A DNA stretch of 64,000 nt from Pueribacillus theae (GTDB lineage Bacteria > Bacillota > Bacilli > Bacillales > UBA6769). A program made the position numbers and the translations under genes. The stretch's first letter is position 1. Each line of letters starts with the position of its first letter. The notes below the pieces were generated by a model that was given only the letters and a program-made list of their open reading frames with translations, was not told where the DNA came from and searched no databases. The DNA is taken from positions 1 through 64,000 of the forward strand of contig NZ_QCZG01000008.1 of NCBI RefSeq assembly GCF_003097615.1. The letters run 5' to 3'. Below are positions 39,110 through 49,093 of the stretch, one piece after another.

Positions 39110-39853
39110 TCACCTCATTAGTTCTGTTTCGTATGATACGACGGCTAAAAAATAAAGAGAAGCCGTTTCTGTACGCAATATGCGCGGACCAAGCCCGCAA
39201 ATGTGAAAATGATGTTCTTTCAACTGTTCGATCTCTTCTTTTGAAAACCCGCCTTCAGGGCCGACAACAAACAGAATTGATTGTCCGTGACTGATCGTTT
39301 TAAGCACGTTAGGAAGATCGTTATCCTCTTTATTTTTTGCTTCTTCCTCATAAGCGACAATTTTCAATTGATACTGTTCACCTTTTTGAAGGAGATCATC
39401 GAATGTGACCGGGGGATAAATGGACGGTATCGTTTGCCTGTGCGACTGTTCTGCCGCTTCTTTTGCAATTTTTTCAAGCCTTGCCACCCTTTTTTCGGAC
39501 TTTTCTTTTGTCCATTTTACGATGGATCGTTCGGCCGCAAACGGAAGAAACCCAGCGGCTCCAAGCTCTGTCCCTTTTTGAACAATGTAATCAAGCTTAT
39601 CCGCCTTTGGCAATCCTTGTGCAATTGTAACAGAAACAGGGAGCTCTTGCGACTCATGCATCCATTCAACGATGTTCGCTGAAACTTTTTCATTCGTTAT
39701 TTCTTGGAGCTTGCATCGCGCAGTGCGGCTGCCGTCACTGCAAATAATGGAATCGCCTGCTGCCATCCGCATGACGCGTGAAATATGCCTAGCATCATTC
39801 CCTGCCAAGGTCACGGTATCTCCATCAAAAGCTTGAACGAAATAGCGTTGCAT
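39110..39853 (-). CDS. rsmE: 16S rRNA (uracil(1498)-N3)-methyltransferase
   Basis: A 247-residue SPOUT methyltransferase that makes m3U1498 in 16S rRNA. The knot region reads IVGPEGGF-like (FVVGPEGGFSKEEIE) and LGPRILRTETA, which bind SAM. The N-terminal PUA-like domain starts QRYFVQAFDG. The ATG at 39853 has GGAGGAA upstream, and the gene starts one base after the prmA stop. Confidence 0.94.
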   Translation of the reverse strand: MQRYFVQAFDGDTVTLAGNDARHISRVMRMAAGDSIICSDGSRTARCKLQEITNEKVSANIVEWMHESQELPVSVTIAQGLPKADKLDYIVQKGTELGAAGFLPFAAERSIVKWTKEKSEKRVARLEKIAKEAAEQSHRQTIPSIYPPVTFDDLLQKGEQYQLKIVAYEEEAKNKEDNDLPNVLKTISHGQSILFVVGPEGGFSKEEIEQLKEHHFHICGLGPRILRTETASLYFLAVVSYETELMR

Positions 39854-39854
39854 C

Positions 39855-40799
39855 TCATTCCTCCACATTTCTTGCGATAACCGCAATCCAGTCATCTTGC
39901 TGCATCACTTCTTCCACAGCCAGCCCGCTTTTTAATAAGGCTTCTTCAACGAGCTTCTGTTGACTTTTTATAATGCCGGAGGAAATGAACAAGCCGTTCT
40001 TTTTTAAAACGCGGGGCACATCGTTGGCTAACTGGATAACGATAGGAGCAAGCAAATTTCCAATAATTAGATCGGCTGTTTCATCAATATGATCAAGGAG
40101 ATTGTTATTCTCAACTGTGATGTTCGATTGCAGGTGATTTAATTTAATATTTTCTTTCGCACTGCTGACGGCAACCGGATCAACATCGTAAGCCAAGACG
40201 CGGCCGGCTCCCAGTTTAGCAGCAGCAATGCTCAAAATTCCTGAGCCTGTACCTACATCGATGACGTGATCGTCCGGCTTGATGAACTTCGCAAGCGCTT
40301 TGATGCATAGTGTTGTCGTTTGATGTGTTCCAGTGCCGAAGGCCATGCCAGGATCAAGCTCAATGACGATTTCATCTTTATGTTTTCGTTCATAGTTCTC
40401 CCATATCGGAGCGATGGTGATGTTATCCGTCACTGAAATTGGCTTATAATATTGTTTCCACGATGTTGCCCAGTCTTCTTCGTCCACATTCCTTACTTCA
40501 ATCGTTTTGCTGCCAAAATCGATATTTCGATCCGAAAGCTGTCCTATCATTCTTTTGATGGATTCGATTGTTTTGTCCAACTCTTCATCCGCTGGAAAAT
40601 AACCTTTTACATCCACACCTGTCTCTGGATAATCGTCAGGATTGAGATCATAGATCTCACCGTACGGCGTATTCCATAGATTGACTAAATCTTTCGGATC
40701 TTCAATGACAACACCGCCAGACCCAGCTTCATGCAATATGTTTGAGACGATTTCTACAGCTTCTTGTGTCGTATGGATGCAAATTTCCGCCCATTGCAA
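39855..40799 (-). CDS. prmA: ribosomal protein L11 methyltransferase
   Basis: A 314-residue SAM-dependent enzyme that methylates ribosomal protein L11. Motif I is VIDVGTGSGILSIAAA; DPGMAFGTGTHQTT and NLLDHIDETADLIIGNLLAP are family-specific. The TTG at 40799 (QWAEICIHTT) fits the family N-terminus and has AAAGGA 10 bases upstream; the TTG three codons earlier overlaps that site. It belongs to the hrcA operon. Confidence 0.93.
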   Translation of the reverse strand: MQWAEICIHTTQEAVEIVSNILHEAGSGGVVIEDPKDLVNLWNTPYGEIYDLNPDDYPETGVDVKGYFPADEELDKTIESIKRMIGQLSDRNIDFGSKTIEVRNVDEEDWATSWKQYYKPISVTDNITIAPIWENYERKHKDEIVIELDPGMAFGTGTHQTTTLCIKALAKFIKPDDHVIDVGTGSGILSIAAAKLGAGRVLAYDVDPVAVSSAKENIKLNHLQSNITVENNNLLDHIDETADLIIGNLLAPIVIQLANDVPRVLKKNGLFISSGIIKSQQKLVEEALLKSGLAVEEVMQQDDWIAVIARNVEE

Positions 40800-40815
40800 T
40801 GATCTCAAATCCTTT

Positions 40816-40840
40816 CATTAAAGAGGTTGTTCAAAAATTA
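40816..40840. repeat. repeat family B, half copy (B3) overlapping dnaJ stop
   Basis: ATTAAAGAGGTTGTTCAAAAATTAG matches one end of the copies at 12786 and 18100 (TTAGAGATTGTTCAAAAAG). It begins in the dnaJ-prmA spacer and runs into the TAA stop codon of dnaJ. The partner end is absent. Confidence 0.45.
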
Positions 40841-41947
40841 GTCGCCTTTAAACGCTTTTTTAACTTTTGAGAAAAAGTTTTCATGTTGTTCATCCAGATG
40901 AATGCCGCTTATTTCCGCAAATTCGCGAAGGAGTTGTTTTTGTTTTTCTGTTAAGTTTTTCGGTGTAACGACCCGGATATTTACGTGTTGGTCCCCTTGG
41001 CCGTACCCTCTGACATTTTTAATGCCTTTTCCTTTCAGGCGGAATTTCGTACCTGTTTGCGTTCCTGGGGGGATTTTTAACTTTACTTTGCCATACAGCG
41101 TTGGAACTTCAATTTCATCACCTAAAGCTGCTTGGGCAAACGTTAATGGCATTTCACAAAGAATATCGTCTCCGTCCCGTTCGAAGAATTCGTGGCGCTT
41201 AATATGGAAAACGACAAATAAATCCCCTGGAGGCCCGCCGTTTTCACCTGGTTCTCCTTGCCCTGCGATACGGATTTGCTGGCCTTCATCGATACCTGCG
41301 GGAACTTTAATATGAATTTTCTTTTGCCTTTTTACTTTCCCGCTGCCGTGGCAAGTGCGGCATTTCTCTTTAATGATTTTTCCTGTTCCATTACAGTAGT
41401 TGCAAACCCTTCGATTCACAATTTTGCCAAACGGAGTATTTTGCTCAATATTCAGCTGCCCGGTTCCTCCGCAGTGAGAACAAGTTTCCGGCTTCGTTCC
41501 AGGCTTTGCCCCATCTCCACCGCACGTTTGGCATACTTCTTCTTTTGGTATAAAAATATCTGTTTCTTTTCCAAATGCAGCTTCTTCAAATTGAAGGGTC
41601 ATTGAATATTGAAGATCAGCCCCTTGTCTCGGAGCGTTCGGATTGCGTCTTCCTCCACCTCCGAAAAACATATCGAAAATATCGCCAAATCCGCCAAAGT
41701 CAGCGCCTTGCCCGCCAAAGCCTTGATTTGGCTCGGTATGGCCAAATTGATCGTAATGGGCTTTCTTATTTGGATCGCTTAATGTTTCATAAGCTTCTTT
41801 TGCTTCTTTAAATTTTTCCGCGGCGTCCGCATCCTTGTTTACGTCCGGATGGTATTTCCGGGCGAGCTTTCGGTACGCTTTTTTAATTTCGTCCTGTGAC
41901 GCATCTTTCGAAACGCCAAGAACTTCATAGTAGTCCCGTTTACTCAT
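40838..41947 (-). CDS. dnaJ: chaperone protein DnaJ
   Basis: A 369-residue Hsp40 co-chaperone. The J-domain (about 1-70) contains HPDVNKD. A Gly/Phe-rich linker follows ([14 protein letters not shown]). The zinc-finger region has four CxxCxGxG repeats ([32 protein letters not shown]). The ATG at 41947 has GGGAGTGG upstream; the 31-codon in-frame extension overlaps the hairpin at 42001 and was rejected. Confidence 0.96.
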   Translation of the reverse strand: MSKRDYYEVLGVSKDASQDEIKKAYRKLARKYHPDVNKDADAAEKFKEAKEAYETLSDPNKKAHYDQFGHTEPNQGFGGQGADFGGFGDIFDMFFGGGGRRNPNAPRQGADLQYSMTLQFEEAAFGKETDIFIPKEEVCQTCGGDGAKPGTKPETCSHCGGTGQLNIEQNTPFGKIVNRRVCNYCNGTGKIIKEKCRTCHGSGKVKRQKKIHIKVPAGIDEGQQIRIAGQGEPGENGGPPGDLFVVFHIKRHEFFERDGDDILCEMPLTFAQAALGDEIEVPTLYGKVKLKIPPGTQTGTKFRLKGKGIKNVRGYGQGDQHVNIRVVTPKNLTEKQKQLLREFAEISGIHLDEQHENFFSKVKKAFKGD

Positions 41948-42000
41948 ACTATCCACTCCCGATAAGTCTTGCTTAATCATAACACCATTCGTATTCGCAA

Positions 42001-42037
42001 AAAAGTCAAAGCCAAGAATTCCCTGACTTTGACTTTT
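42001..42037 (-). terminator. attenuating hairpin between dnaK and dnaJ
   Basis: AAAAGTCAAAG and CTTTGACTTTT pair over 11 bases with a 15-base loop and TTTTTTG following on the minus strand. It sits 13 bases after the dnaK stop and would lower dnaJ-prmA-rsmE-mtaB expression relative to dnaK. Confidence 0.7.
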
Positions 42038-42049
42038 CATTAATTATGA

Positions 42050-43888
42050 TTATTTATCTTTGTCGTCGTCTACCTCTTCATATTCGGCATCAACAACATT
42101 GTCATCATTCGGCTTTCCAGAATTTCCTTGTTCGCCTTGTTGCTGTGCTTGTGCTTCTTTCGCAGCTTGTTCATATAATTTAACCGAAAGCTGTTGAACG
42201 ATTTCAGATAAATCATCTTTTGCTTTTCTGATTTCTTCTGAATTATTTCCTTTTAATGCTTCTTGAAGCTTTTCTTTTGCATCGTTCGCTTTTTTCACTT
42301 CAGCTTCGTCAACTTTTCCTTCTAAATCTTTCAAGGTTTTGTCAACGGTGAATACGAGTTGGTCCGCTTCGTTGCGCAGTTCAACTTCTTCGCGGCGCTT
42401 TTTGTCTGCTTCCGCATTCTCTTCTGCTTCGCGTACCATTTTTTCAACTTCTTCCTCAGATAGTCCGGAAGATGATTTAATTGTAATTGATTGTTCTTTG
42501 TTTGTCCCTAAATCTTTTGCGCGGACGTTTACAATCCCGTTCGCGTCGATGTCAAATGATACTTCGATTTGAGGGATTCCTCTTGGTGCAGGAGGAATAT
42601 CAGTAAGTTGAAAGCGACCGAGCGTTTTGTTGTCGGCTGCCATTTCACGCTCTCCTTGAAGCACGTGAATTTCAACAGATGTTTGGTTGTCAGCTGCTGT
42701 TGAGAAAATTTGCGAATGGCTTGTTGGGATCGTAGTATTACGTTCAATTAGTTTCGTAAATACGCCGCCCATTGTTTCAATTCCAAGAGACAGTGGGGTT
42801 ACGTCAAGCAAAACGACGTCTTTTACATCGCCCGCAAGCACACCTGCTTGAATCGCAGCACCAAGTGCTACCACTTCATCCGGATTGACTCCTTTTGAAG
42901 GCTCTTTTCCTATTTCTTTTTGAATAGCTTCCTGAACTGCAGGAATTCTTGTAGAACCACCGACAAGAATTACTTTATCAATATCACTTGCGCTCAGGCC
43001 AGCATCCTTGAGGGCTTGTCTTGTTGGCCCCATTGTCCGTTCAACAAGATTTGCTGATAATTCCTCGAATTTCGCTCTTGTTAAATTCAGTTCCAAATGC
43101 TTTGGTCCTGTTGCATCTGCCGTGATAAACGGCAGTGAAATTTGCGTTTGCATGACACCAGAGAGATCTTTCTTCGCTTTTTCTGCAGCATCTTTTAAGC
43201 GCTGAATCGCCATTTTGTCTTGAGAAAGATCGATTCCATTCTCTTTTTTAAATTCAGAAACGAGATAATCGATGATGACTTGGTCAAAGTCGTCACCGCC
43301 TAAACGATTGTCGCCAGAAGTTGATTTTACTTCAAAAATTCCGTCGCCGAGTTCAAGAATTGAAACGTCAAATGTTCCGCCGCCAAGGTCGAATACGAGG
43401 ATCGTTTGATCTTCTTCTTTTTCAAGCCCGTAAGCAAGCGCAGCAGCAGTTGGTTCGTTTACGATACGCTCCACTTCAAGGCCGGCAATTGTTCCTGCAT
43501 CCTTTGTCGCTTGTCTTTCCGCATCATTGAAATAGGCGGGTACCGTAATCACAGCTTTCGTCACTTTATCACCTAAATAATCTTCGGCATATGATTTTAA
43601 TTTTTGTAAAATGATCGCCGAAATCTCTTGAGGTGTATAAGATTTGCCTTCGATTTCCACTTTATAATCGGTTCCCATATGGCGCTTAATCGATTGAACT
43701 GTGTTTGGATTTGTGATTGCTTGGCGTTTCGCAACTTCACCTACTAATCGTTCCCCATCTTTAAAAGCAACAACAGAAGGTGTTGTCCGGTTGCCTTCAG
43801 GGTTAGGGATAACGGTTGCTTCCCCGCCTTCCATCACTGCTATACAAGAGTTTGTTGTACCTAAATCAATTCCGATAATTTTGCTCAT
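42050..43888 (-). CDS. dnaK: chaperone protein DnaK (Hsp70)
   Basis: A 612-residue Hsp70. ATPase motifs: [11 protein letters not shown] at the start, [12 protein letters not shown] and [11 protein letters not shown]. The linker [14 protein letters not shown] leads to the substrate-binding domain. The Gln-rich, acidic end [13 protein letters not shown] is the usual DnaK tail. The ATG at 43888 is selected by GGGAGGA upstream. Confidence 0.97.
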   Translation of the reverse strand: MSKIIGIDLGTTNSCIAVMEGGEATVIPNPEGNRTTPSVVAFKDGERLVGEVAKRQAITNPNTVQSIKRHMGTDYKVEIEGKSYTPQEISAIILQKLKSYAEDYLGDKVTKAVITVPAYFNDAERQATKDAGTIAGLEVERIVNEPTAAALAYGLEKEEDQTILVFDLGGGTFDVSILELGDGIFEVKSTSGDNRLGGDDFDQVIIDYLVSEFKKENGIDLSQDKMAIQRLKDAAEKAKKDLSGVMQTQISLPFITADATGPKHLELNLTRAKFEELSANLVERTMGPTRQALKDAGLSASDIDKVILVGGSTRIPAVQEAIQKEIGKEPSKGVNPDEVVALGAAIQAGVLAGDVKDVVLLDVTPLSLGIETMGGVFTKLIERNTTIPTSHSQIFSTAADNQTSVEIHVLQGEREMAADNKTLGRFQLTDIPPAPRGIPQIEVSFDIDANGIVNVRAKDLGTNKEQSITIKSSSGLSEEEVEKMVREAEENAEADKKRREEVELRNEADQLVFTVDKTLKDLEGKVDEAEVKKANDAKEKLQEALKGNNSEEIRKAKDDLSEIVQQLSVKLYEQAAKEAQAQQQGEQGNSGKPNDDNVVDAEYEEVDDDKDK

Positions 43889-43923
43889 TATTGTTCCTCC
43901 CATGACATCATTAAGTAAGTGAT

Positions 43924-44550
43924 TTATTCGTTTACTTTCACCATTGCTGGGCGAATCACCCTATCTTTTAGCCGATAGCCTTTTTGCAAGACTTCTAACA
44001 CAATTCCTGGTTCATGTTCTTCAGATTTTTCTTGCATGACTGCCTGATGTTTATTCGGATCAAATGGAACGCCATAAGCTTCCACTTCTTCAATATCTTC
44101 TTGCTTCAAAGCTTCCAGAAACTGGCGATAAACCATTTCTACACCTTGTAAGATGGATTTCGATTCTTCATTTGTCGTTTCGACCGATAGAGCCCGCTCA
44201 AAGTTGTCAAGCACCGGCAGCAACTGCTCCGCAAGAGATTGCGAGCGGTATTTTGCAGCCGCTTCCTTTTCGGCTTTCGTCCGTTTTCGGAAGTTGTCAT
44301 AATCAGCTTGAACACGGAGAAAACGTTCGTTTAATTCCTTTAATTCCGCTTCGATTCTTTCCTTTTCAGCTCTTTCCTTTTCAGCTCTTTCCTTTTCAGT
44401 GTCTACTTCTGTTTCTTCAACGTTTTCAAGTTGTTCATCCGCGTTTTCTTGCTGTTCTTCGATTACCTTTTCTTCTTGGGCCTTTTCTGTTTCTTCCATT
44501 TCCTCTTCATTGAGAACGTTTGAAGTACGCTCTTCCTTCTGGTTATCCAT
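43924..44550 (-). CDS. grpE: nucleotide exchange factor GrpE
   Basis: A 208-residue DnaK exchange factor. The first 60 residues are an unusually long acidic tail ending in tandem KERAE units ([18 protein letters not shown]). The coiled coil and the [15 protein letters not shown] segment follow, then the beta-domain with [14 protein letters not shown] and [23 protein letters not shown] lies upstream of the ATG. Confidence 0.95.
   Translation of the reverse strand: MDNQKEERTSNVLNEEEMEETEKAQEEKVIEEQQENADEQLENVEETEVDTEKERAEKERAEKERIEAELKELNERFLRVQADYDNFRKRTKAEKEAAAKYRSQSLAEQLLPVLDNFERALSVETTNEESKSILQGVEMVYRQFLEALKQEDIEEVEAYGVPFDPNKHQAVMQEKSEEHEPGIVLEVLQKGYRLKDRVIRPAMVKVNE
44358..44403 (-). repeat. 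15-bp tandem repeat inside grpE
   Basis: Three copies of CTTTCCTTTTCAGCT-like units (the last diverging) encode KERAE repeats. They could vary in number by slippage without shifting the frame. Confidence 0.75.
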
Positions 44551-44681
44551 GACGACACTCCTTACATGTCAATTCCTCGTAAAGGTTGTTCTTTAATAAA
44601 TTTAAACATAGTATTTGGAAATAGCAAAGGGATGGAAGACAGAATCCTCCATCTCATTTACCACTGTGCCCTTCTTCAAAA

Positions 44682-45710
44682 TTACTGATACCGTTTCGTT
44701 AAAGCTTTTGTCAAGTCTTTCGAAATAAAATCAAGGAGGCCAATGACCCGTTTATATTCCATTCTTGTCGGCCCGACGATGGCTATCGAGCCTACATGTT
44801 GGCCGACGACAGAATACGATGCGGTGATCAAGCTGCAATTTTTCATCACTTGCAAGTCGTTTTCATGTCCTATTTTTACTTCAATTCCATCGTTTTCTGT
44901 CCGTAAAATCTGATAAATTAATTCTTCTTCTTCAATTGTATCAAGCAATAGCCGTACTTTTTCCAAATCACGAAATTCGGGCTGAGCCAAAATATTGTTT
45001 TTCCCGCCATAATACACCTTTTCTGCTCTCTTTTCATTTGAAAACAGCGTAGCAAGCATGTTCATTACTTGTCCATAATTATGGATATAAGCTTTTAAAA
45101 CAGAATCAATTTCTTTAAAGACCTTATTCCTAAGCTGGACGATTGGAACACCTTTTAAGCGTTCATTGAGTATGTTAATGACTTTCTCCAACTCAGATAA
45201 ATCAAGATCATCTGGAATCGAAATGGTCCTGTTTTCAACTTGGCCTGTATCTGTGACAATAATCGCAACAGCAATTGTATCTGAAATTGGGATAATTTGT
45301 AAATGCTTTAGCTTTGTTTCGAACATTTCAGGTCCCAATATGATCGAAGTATAATTCGTTAGCTCAGAAAGAATAATTGCCGATTCTTGAATCACCTTCT
45401 CAAATTCATAAAACTTCTCAGTGAATAATGATTTTATGTTTTCAAGCTCATTATGATCAAAAACAAAAGGTGATAAAAGATGATCAACATAAAAGCGATA
45501 ACCTTTTTCCGACGGGATTCGCCCAGATGAGCTATGGGTTTTCTCCAGATACCCCATTTCCTCCAAATCAGCTAGATCATTTCGTATCGTTGCAGGGCTG
45601 TAATTAATAGAACCCCGTTTTGAAATTGTACGTGAACCAACCGGTTCTGCATGGAGAATATAGTCATCAATCAAAACACGAAGAATTTTCAACTGGCGCT
45701 CCGTTAACAT
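44682..45710 (-). CDS. hrcA: heat-inducible repressor HrcA
   Basis: A 342-residue repressor that binds CIRCE and is kept active by GroEL. The N-terminal winged helix (LTERQLKILRVLIDDYI, YSPATIRNDLADLEEMGYL) contacts DNA. The ATG at 45710 lies after GAGGTGA; the in-frame extension upstream overlaps CIRCE. It heads the operon hrcA-grpE-dnaK-dnaJ-prmA-rsmE-mtaB, so it controls its own synthesis. Confidence 0.96.
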   Translation of the reverse strand: MLTERQLKILRVLIDDYILHAEPVGSRTISKRGSINYSPATIRNDLADLEEMGYLEKTHSSSGRIPSEKGYRFYVDHLLSPFVFDHNELENIKSLFTEKFYEFEKVIQESAIILSELTNYTSIILGPEMFETKLKHLQIIPISDTIAVAIIVTDTGQVENRTISIPDDLDLSELEKVINILNERLKGVPIVQLRNKVFKEIDSVLKAYIHNYGQVMNMLATLFSNEKRAEKVYYGGKNNILAQPEFRDLEKVRLLLDTIEEEELIYQILRTENDGIEVKIGHENDLQVMKNCSLITASYSVVGQHVGSIAIVGPTRMEYKRVIGLLDFISKDLTKALTKRYQ

Positions 45711-45727
45711 GATGATAATCACCTCTG

Positions 45728-45754
45728 TTAGCACTCTTGACATTTGAGTGCTAA
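45728..45754 (-). promoter_or_regulatory. CIRCE operator
   Basis: A perfect TTAGCACTC, 9-base spacer, GAGTGCTAA, 17 bases before the hrcA start. This is the HrcA binding site. Confidence 0.97.
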
Positions 45755-45766
45755 ATGTACTTATAA

Positions 45767-45794
45767 AGTATCAAAACGAGCTCCCTTTTGTCAA
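45767..45794 (-). promoter_or_regulatory. sigma-A promoter of the hrcA operon
   Basis: On the minus strand a perfect TTGACA and GATACT are 16 bases apart, placing transcription start next to CIRCE as expected for HrcA repression. Confidence 0.7.
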
Positions 45795-45815
45795 TCCTTT
45801 TGCCCGACAAAAAAG

Positions 45816-46955
45816 CTATCCATCAATTAAAAACGCTTCGAAAGCCTCATTGCCTAAAAAAACACCTTGTTCTGTTAAACAAACACTTTCGTTATCGATC
45901 GTAATGAGCCCCTTTTTTAAAAGTTGATCAATTGCCCTGCCATACACATCATCGATTGTCCGGCCGAATTTGTGATAAAAAATGTCTTTTGAAACGCCTG
46001 TTCGTTTTCTAAGCCCCATAAACATCTCTTCTTCCATCTTCTGTTCTAATGTTAATCTGTTTTCCCTAAAGTAAGGAAAGCCTTCTTTTTTAACGAGCAA
46101 CATGTATTTTTTCAAAGGGCCTGCATTTTCTCGGCGCACGCCGTCAATATAACTGTGCGCTCCAGCGCCGATTCCGTAGTATTCATTATTGTCCCAATAG
46201 GTTAGATTATGCTTGCTTTCCTTGCCGGGTTTTGCAAAATTGCTAATTTCATAATGAATAAAACCATTATCTCTCATTTGCTTTATTAATTCCTCAAACA
46301 TTGCTGTTTCTTCTTCCTCAGGCGGCAGATGAAGTGTTCCTGCGTTCATCTGATTATAAAAAATCGTTTTTGGCTCGATTTGCAGGGAATAGGATGAGAC
46401 GTGGTCAATAGGCAGTTTTTTTGCTTTCTCAAGTGATTCTTTGAACATACGTAATGTTTGTCCCGGCAAGCCAGACATTAAATCAATCGAAATATTGTTA
46501 AAGCCTGCTTGCCTTGCTAATTCAATGTTTTCATAAATATCATTTTCCTGATGGTTCCGGCCAATACGTTTAAGCAATTCATCCTGAAAGGCTTGTACGC
46601 CGATACTCAAACGATTGACACCGTATTCTTTCAGTGCTTTTAATTTATCGTAATCAAGACTCCCCGGGTTGGCTTCAAAGGTGAATTCATAACCCGGTTC
46701 AAATTTGAAATTGGAATGGATCGCACCAAAAAATCGGTCGAACTGCTTTTCATTCAGCACAGAAGGCGTGCCTCCGCCGACAAAAGCTGTTTTCATGCGG
46801 GAGTATGAAAAACGTTTCACCGTGTTTTCCATCTCTTTTGCCATATCATCCAAATATTCATCGACCGGCTGGTTTTTTAAAAAAAATTTATTGAAGTCAC
46901 AGTAATAACAAATTTGTTCACAAAACGGAATATGGAAATAAACAGACTGGACGAT
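45816..46955 (-). CDS. hemW: radical-SAM haem chaperone HemW (AUC start)
   Basis: A 379-residue HemW (formerly called HemN) protein. The radical-SAM motif is Cys12-x3-Cys16-x2-Cys19 (FCEQICYYC); FVGGGTPS, ANPGSLD and SLQIEPKT follow. HemW inserts haem into respiratory enzymes. No ATG, GTG or TTG lies between the in-frame TAG and HIPFC. A perfect AGGAGG at 46964-46969 sits 8 bases before an ATC at 46953-46955, which gives VQSVYFHIPF as the start. The first canonical ATG (46853) would delete the Fe-S motif. It is the second gene after lepA. Confidence 0.9.
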   Translation of the reverse strand: MVQSVYFHIPFCEQICYYCDFNKFFLKNQPVDEYLDDMAKEMENTVKRFSYSRMKTAFVGGGTPSVLNEKQFDRFFGAIHSNFKFEPGYEFTFEANPGSLDYDKLKALKEYGVNRLSIGVQAFQDELLKRIGRNHQENDIYENIELARQAGFNNISIDLMSGLPGQTLRMFKESLEKAKKLPIDHVSSYSLQIEPKTIFYNQMNAGTLHLPPEEEETAMFEELIKQMRDNGFIHYEISNFAKPGKESKHNLTYWDNNEYYGIGAGAHSYIDGVRRENAGPLKKYMLLVKKEGFPYFRENRLTLEQKMEEEMFMGLRKRTGVSKDIFYHKFGRTIDDVYGRAIDQLLKKGLITIDNESVCLTEQGVFLGNEAFEAFLIDG

Positions 46956-46980
46956 CGGAATCGCCTCCTATCGTAAAAGT

Positions 46981-47019
46981 AAAAACGCGCCTGACAAATC
47001 TTTCGTCAAGTGCGTTTTT
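46981..47019 (-). terminator. terminator-like hairpin between lepA and hemW
   Basis: AAAAACGC and GCGTTTTT with an inner TGAC/GTCA pairing, followed by TTTTTACTTTT on the minus strand. It lies between the lepA stop and the hemW ribosome binding site and would reduce read-through to hemW. Confidence 0.7.
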
Positions 47020-47040
47020 CATCATAGATTTCTGTACCGT

Positions 47041-48864
47041 TTAATCATTATCCATCCGCAAAACGGCCATAAACGCTTCTTGCGGAACGTCTACTTTCCC
47101 GACTGTTTTCATACGCTTCTTACCTTCTTTTTGCTTTTCAAGAAGTTTTCGCTTTCTTGATACGTCTCCCCCGTAACATTTTGCGAGGACATTTTTCCTG
47201 AGAGCTTTAATTGTTGAACGAGCGATTATTTTTTGGCCGATTGTCGCCTGGACAGGCACTTCAAACTGCTGTCTAGGGATGAGCTCTTTTAATTTTTCAG
47301 TAATTGCTTTTCCCCGCTCGAAAGCAAAATCTTTATGGACAATGATCGAAAGCGCATCAATTTTTTCACCATTTAAAAGAATTTCCATTTTTACAAGTTT
47401 AGACTCTTTGTAGCCAATTAACTCATAATCAAGTGAAGCGTACCCTTTCGTGCTTGATTTAAGCTGGTCGAAAAAGTCGTACACAATTTCACTTAAAGGC
47501 AAATGATAGACGATACTTACACGGTTTTCGTCTAAATATTGCATATCGATAAACTCTCCGCGTTTTTTCTGGCAAAGCTCCATTACCGATCCGACATACT
47601 CTTTTGGTGTCATAATCGTCGCTTTCACAAACGGTTCTTTTACAGAACTTATCTTTTGTGCAGGCGGCATGTTTGCGGGATTATCAACAGTAAGAAGCTC
47701 ACCGTCTGCCAGCTCGACCTCATAGATAACGCTTGGTGCAGTTGTAATCAGATCAATATTAAATTCACGTTCGATTCTTTCTTGAATGATTTCCATGTGA
47801 AGAAGCCCAAGGAATCCGCAGCGGAAACCGAAACCAAGCGCCTGTGAAGTTTCTGGTTCATATTGCAGCGAAGAATCGTTTAATTCCAGGCGTTCAAGGG
47901 CTTCTCTTAAATCATTATATTGATTTGAATCGATTGGATACATTCCGCAAAATACCATCGGATTCATTTTTCGATAGCCAGGCAAAGGCTCATCTGCCGG
48001 ATTTGAAACGCTCGTAATCGTATCGCCGACTCTCGTATCGCCGACATTTTTAATTGAAGCAGTTAAATAGCCGACATCGCCAACGGTTAATTCCTCTTTT
48101 TCAATCGCTTTCGGTGAGAAAACCCCTAGTTCGGTTACTTCGAATTCTTTACCTGTGGCCATCATTCTAATTTTATCTCCGATTTTCACACTGCCTTCAA
48201 CAATACGGATATAAGCAACGACACCCCGGTAAGAATCGTATAATGAGTCAAAAATCAATGCTTTTAGGGGGGCATCGGGATCTTTATCAGGAGGCGGGAC
48301 CTTCTCAACAATTTGTTCTAGAATCTCACTGATCCCAATTCCTGTTTTTGCGGAAGCAAGCACAGCCTCACTGGCATCTAAACCAATGACATCTTCGATT
48401 TCCCTTTTCACCCGCTCCGGATCGGCGCTTGGCAAGTCGATTTTATTAATGACCGGCAAGATTTCGAGGTCATTTTCCAATGCTAAATAAACATTGGCAA
48501 GTGTCTGCGCTTCAATTCCCTGGGCAGCGTCAACGATTAATAAAGCCCCCTCACAAGCGGCAAGGCTTCTTGAAACTTCATAAGTGAAATCGACATGCCC
48601 TGGAGTGTCAATAAGATGAAAAATATAGTCTTGCCCATCTTTCGCTTTATAATTTAATTGGACAGCATTCAGCTTAATTGTAATTCCACGTTCTCTCTCT
48701 AAATCCATCGCATCAAGCGTTTGTTCTTTTAATTCACGCTGAGTTAATGCCCCTGTTTCTTCTAAAATGCGATCGGCAAGGGTCGATTTCCCGTGATCAA
48801 TATGAGCAATAATGGAAAAATTTCGAATCCGTGATTGCCGGGCTAATTTCTCTTCTCGATTCAT
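47041..48864 (-). CDS. lepA: elongation factor 4 (LepA)
   Basis: A 607-residue translational GTPase. G1 [10 protein letters not shown]3 DTPGHVDF and G4 NKIDLP are intact. The LepA-specific C-terminal domain ends [25 protein letters not shown]. It acts in ribosome biogenesis or back-translocation. The ATG at 48864 has AGGAGG upstream. Confidence 0.96.
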   Translation of the reverse strand: MNREEKLARQSRIRNFSIIAHIDHGKSTLADRILEETGALTQRELKEQTLDAMDLERERGITIKLNAVQLNYKAKDGQDYIFHLIDTPGHVDFTYEVSRSLAACEGALLIVDAAQGIEAQTLANVYLALENDLEILPVINKIDLPSADPERVKREIEDVIGLDASEAVLASAKTGIGISEILEQIVEKVPPPDKDPDAPLKALIFDSLYDSYRGVVAYIRIVEGSVKIGDKIRMMATGKEFEVTELGVFSPKAIEKEELTVGDVGYLTASIKNVGDTRVGDTITSVSNPADEPLPGYRKMNPMVFCGMYPIDSNQYNDLREALERLELNDSSLQYEPETSQALGFGFRCGFLGLLHMEIIQERIEREFNIDLITTAPSVIYEVELADGELLTVDNPANMPPAQKISSVKEPFVKATIMTPKEYVGSVMELCQKKRGEFIDMQYLDENRVSIVYHLPLSEIVYDFFDQLKSSTKGYASLDYELIGYKESKLVKMEILLNGEKIDALSIIVHKDFAFERGKAITEKLKELIPRQQFEVPVQATIGQKIIARSTIKALRKNVLAKCYGGDVSRKRKLLEKQKEGKKRMKTVGKVDVPQEAFMAVLRMDND

Positions 48865-48897
48865 TTTCTTCCTCCTAAGGCGAACTACACAGACTTG

Positions 48898-48926
48898 ATT
48901 ATAGCAATTGACAAGCATTGATTCAA
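48898..48926 (-). promoter_or_regulatory. sigma-A promoter for lepA
   Basis: On the minus strand TTGAAT and a perfect TATAAT are exactly 17 bases apart, 34 bases before the lepA start codon. Confidence 0.72.
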
Positions 48927-48930
48927 TAAA

Positions 48931-49054
48931 GCGAGACTTCATCAGTGGGGATCATTTTCGTCTCCACTGATGGTTAGCACTCACAGAGTATAATTCTCGC
49001 TAACTCACTTCGTTCGCAGTCTCGATAAACGAGAATTATCAGGGTGTTAGCGAA
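48931..49054. repeat. densely paired intergenic element
   Basis: Nested inverted pairs within 124 bases: CGAGACT with AGTCTCG, CATCAGTGG with CCACTGATG, and ATAATTCTCG with CGAGAATTAT. It lies between the yqxA terminator and the lepA promoter, so it is probably in neither transcript. It looks like a third type of intergenic repeat, but I see only one copy here. Confidence 0.5.
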
Positions 49055-49072
49055 ACTTATGGCCAAACAAAA

Positions 49073-49091
49073 AAACTGCATTTTGCAGTTT
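49073..49091 (-). terminator. terminator of spoIIP-yqxA
   Basis: AAACTGCA and TGCAGTTT with a 3-base loop, followed by a T-tract on the minus strand, two bases past the yqxA stop. Confidence 0.85.
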
Positions 49092-49093
49092 CA

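Noticed and set aside
48974-48982. TTAGCACTC, half of a CIRCE element
   Set aside because: The matching GAGTGCTAA is absent at the required distance; it is part of the local paired element.
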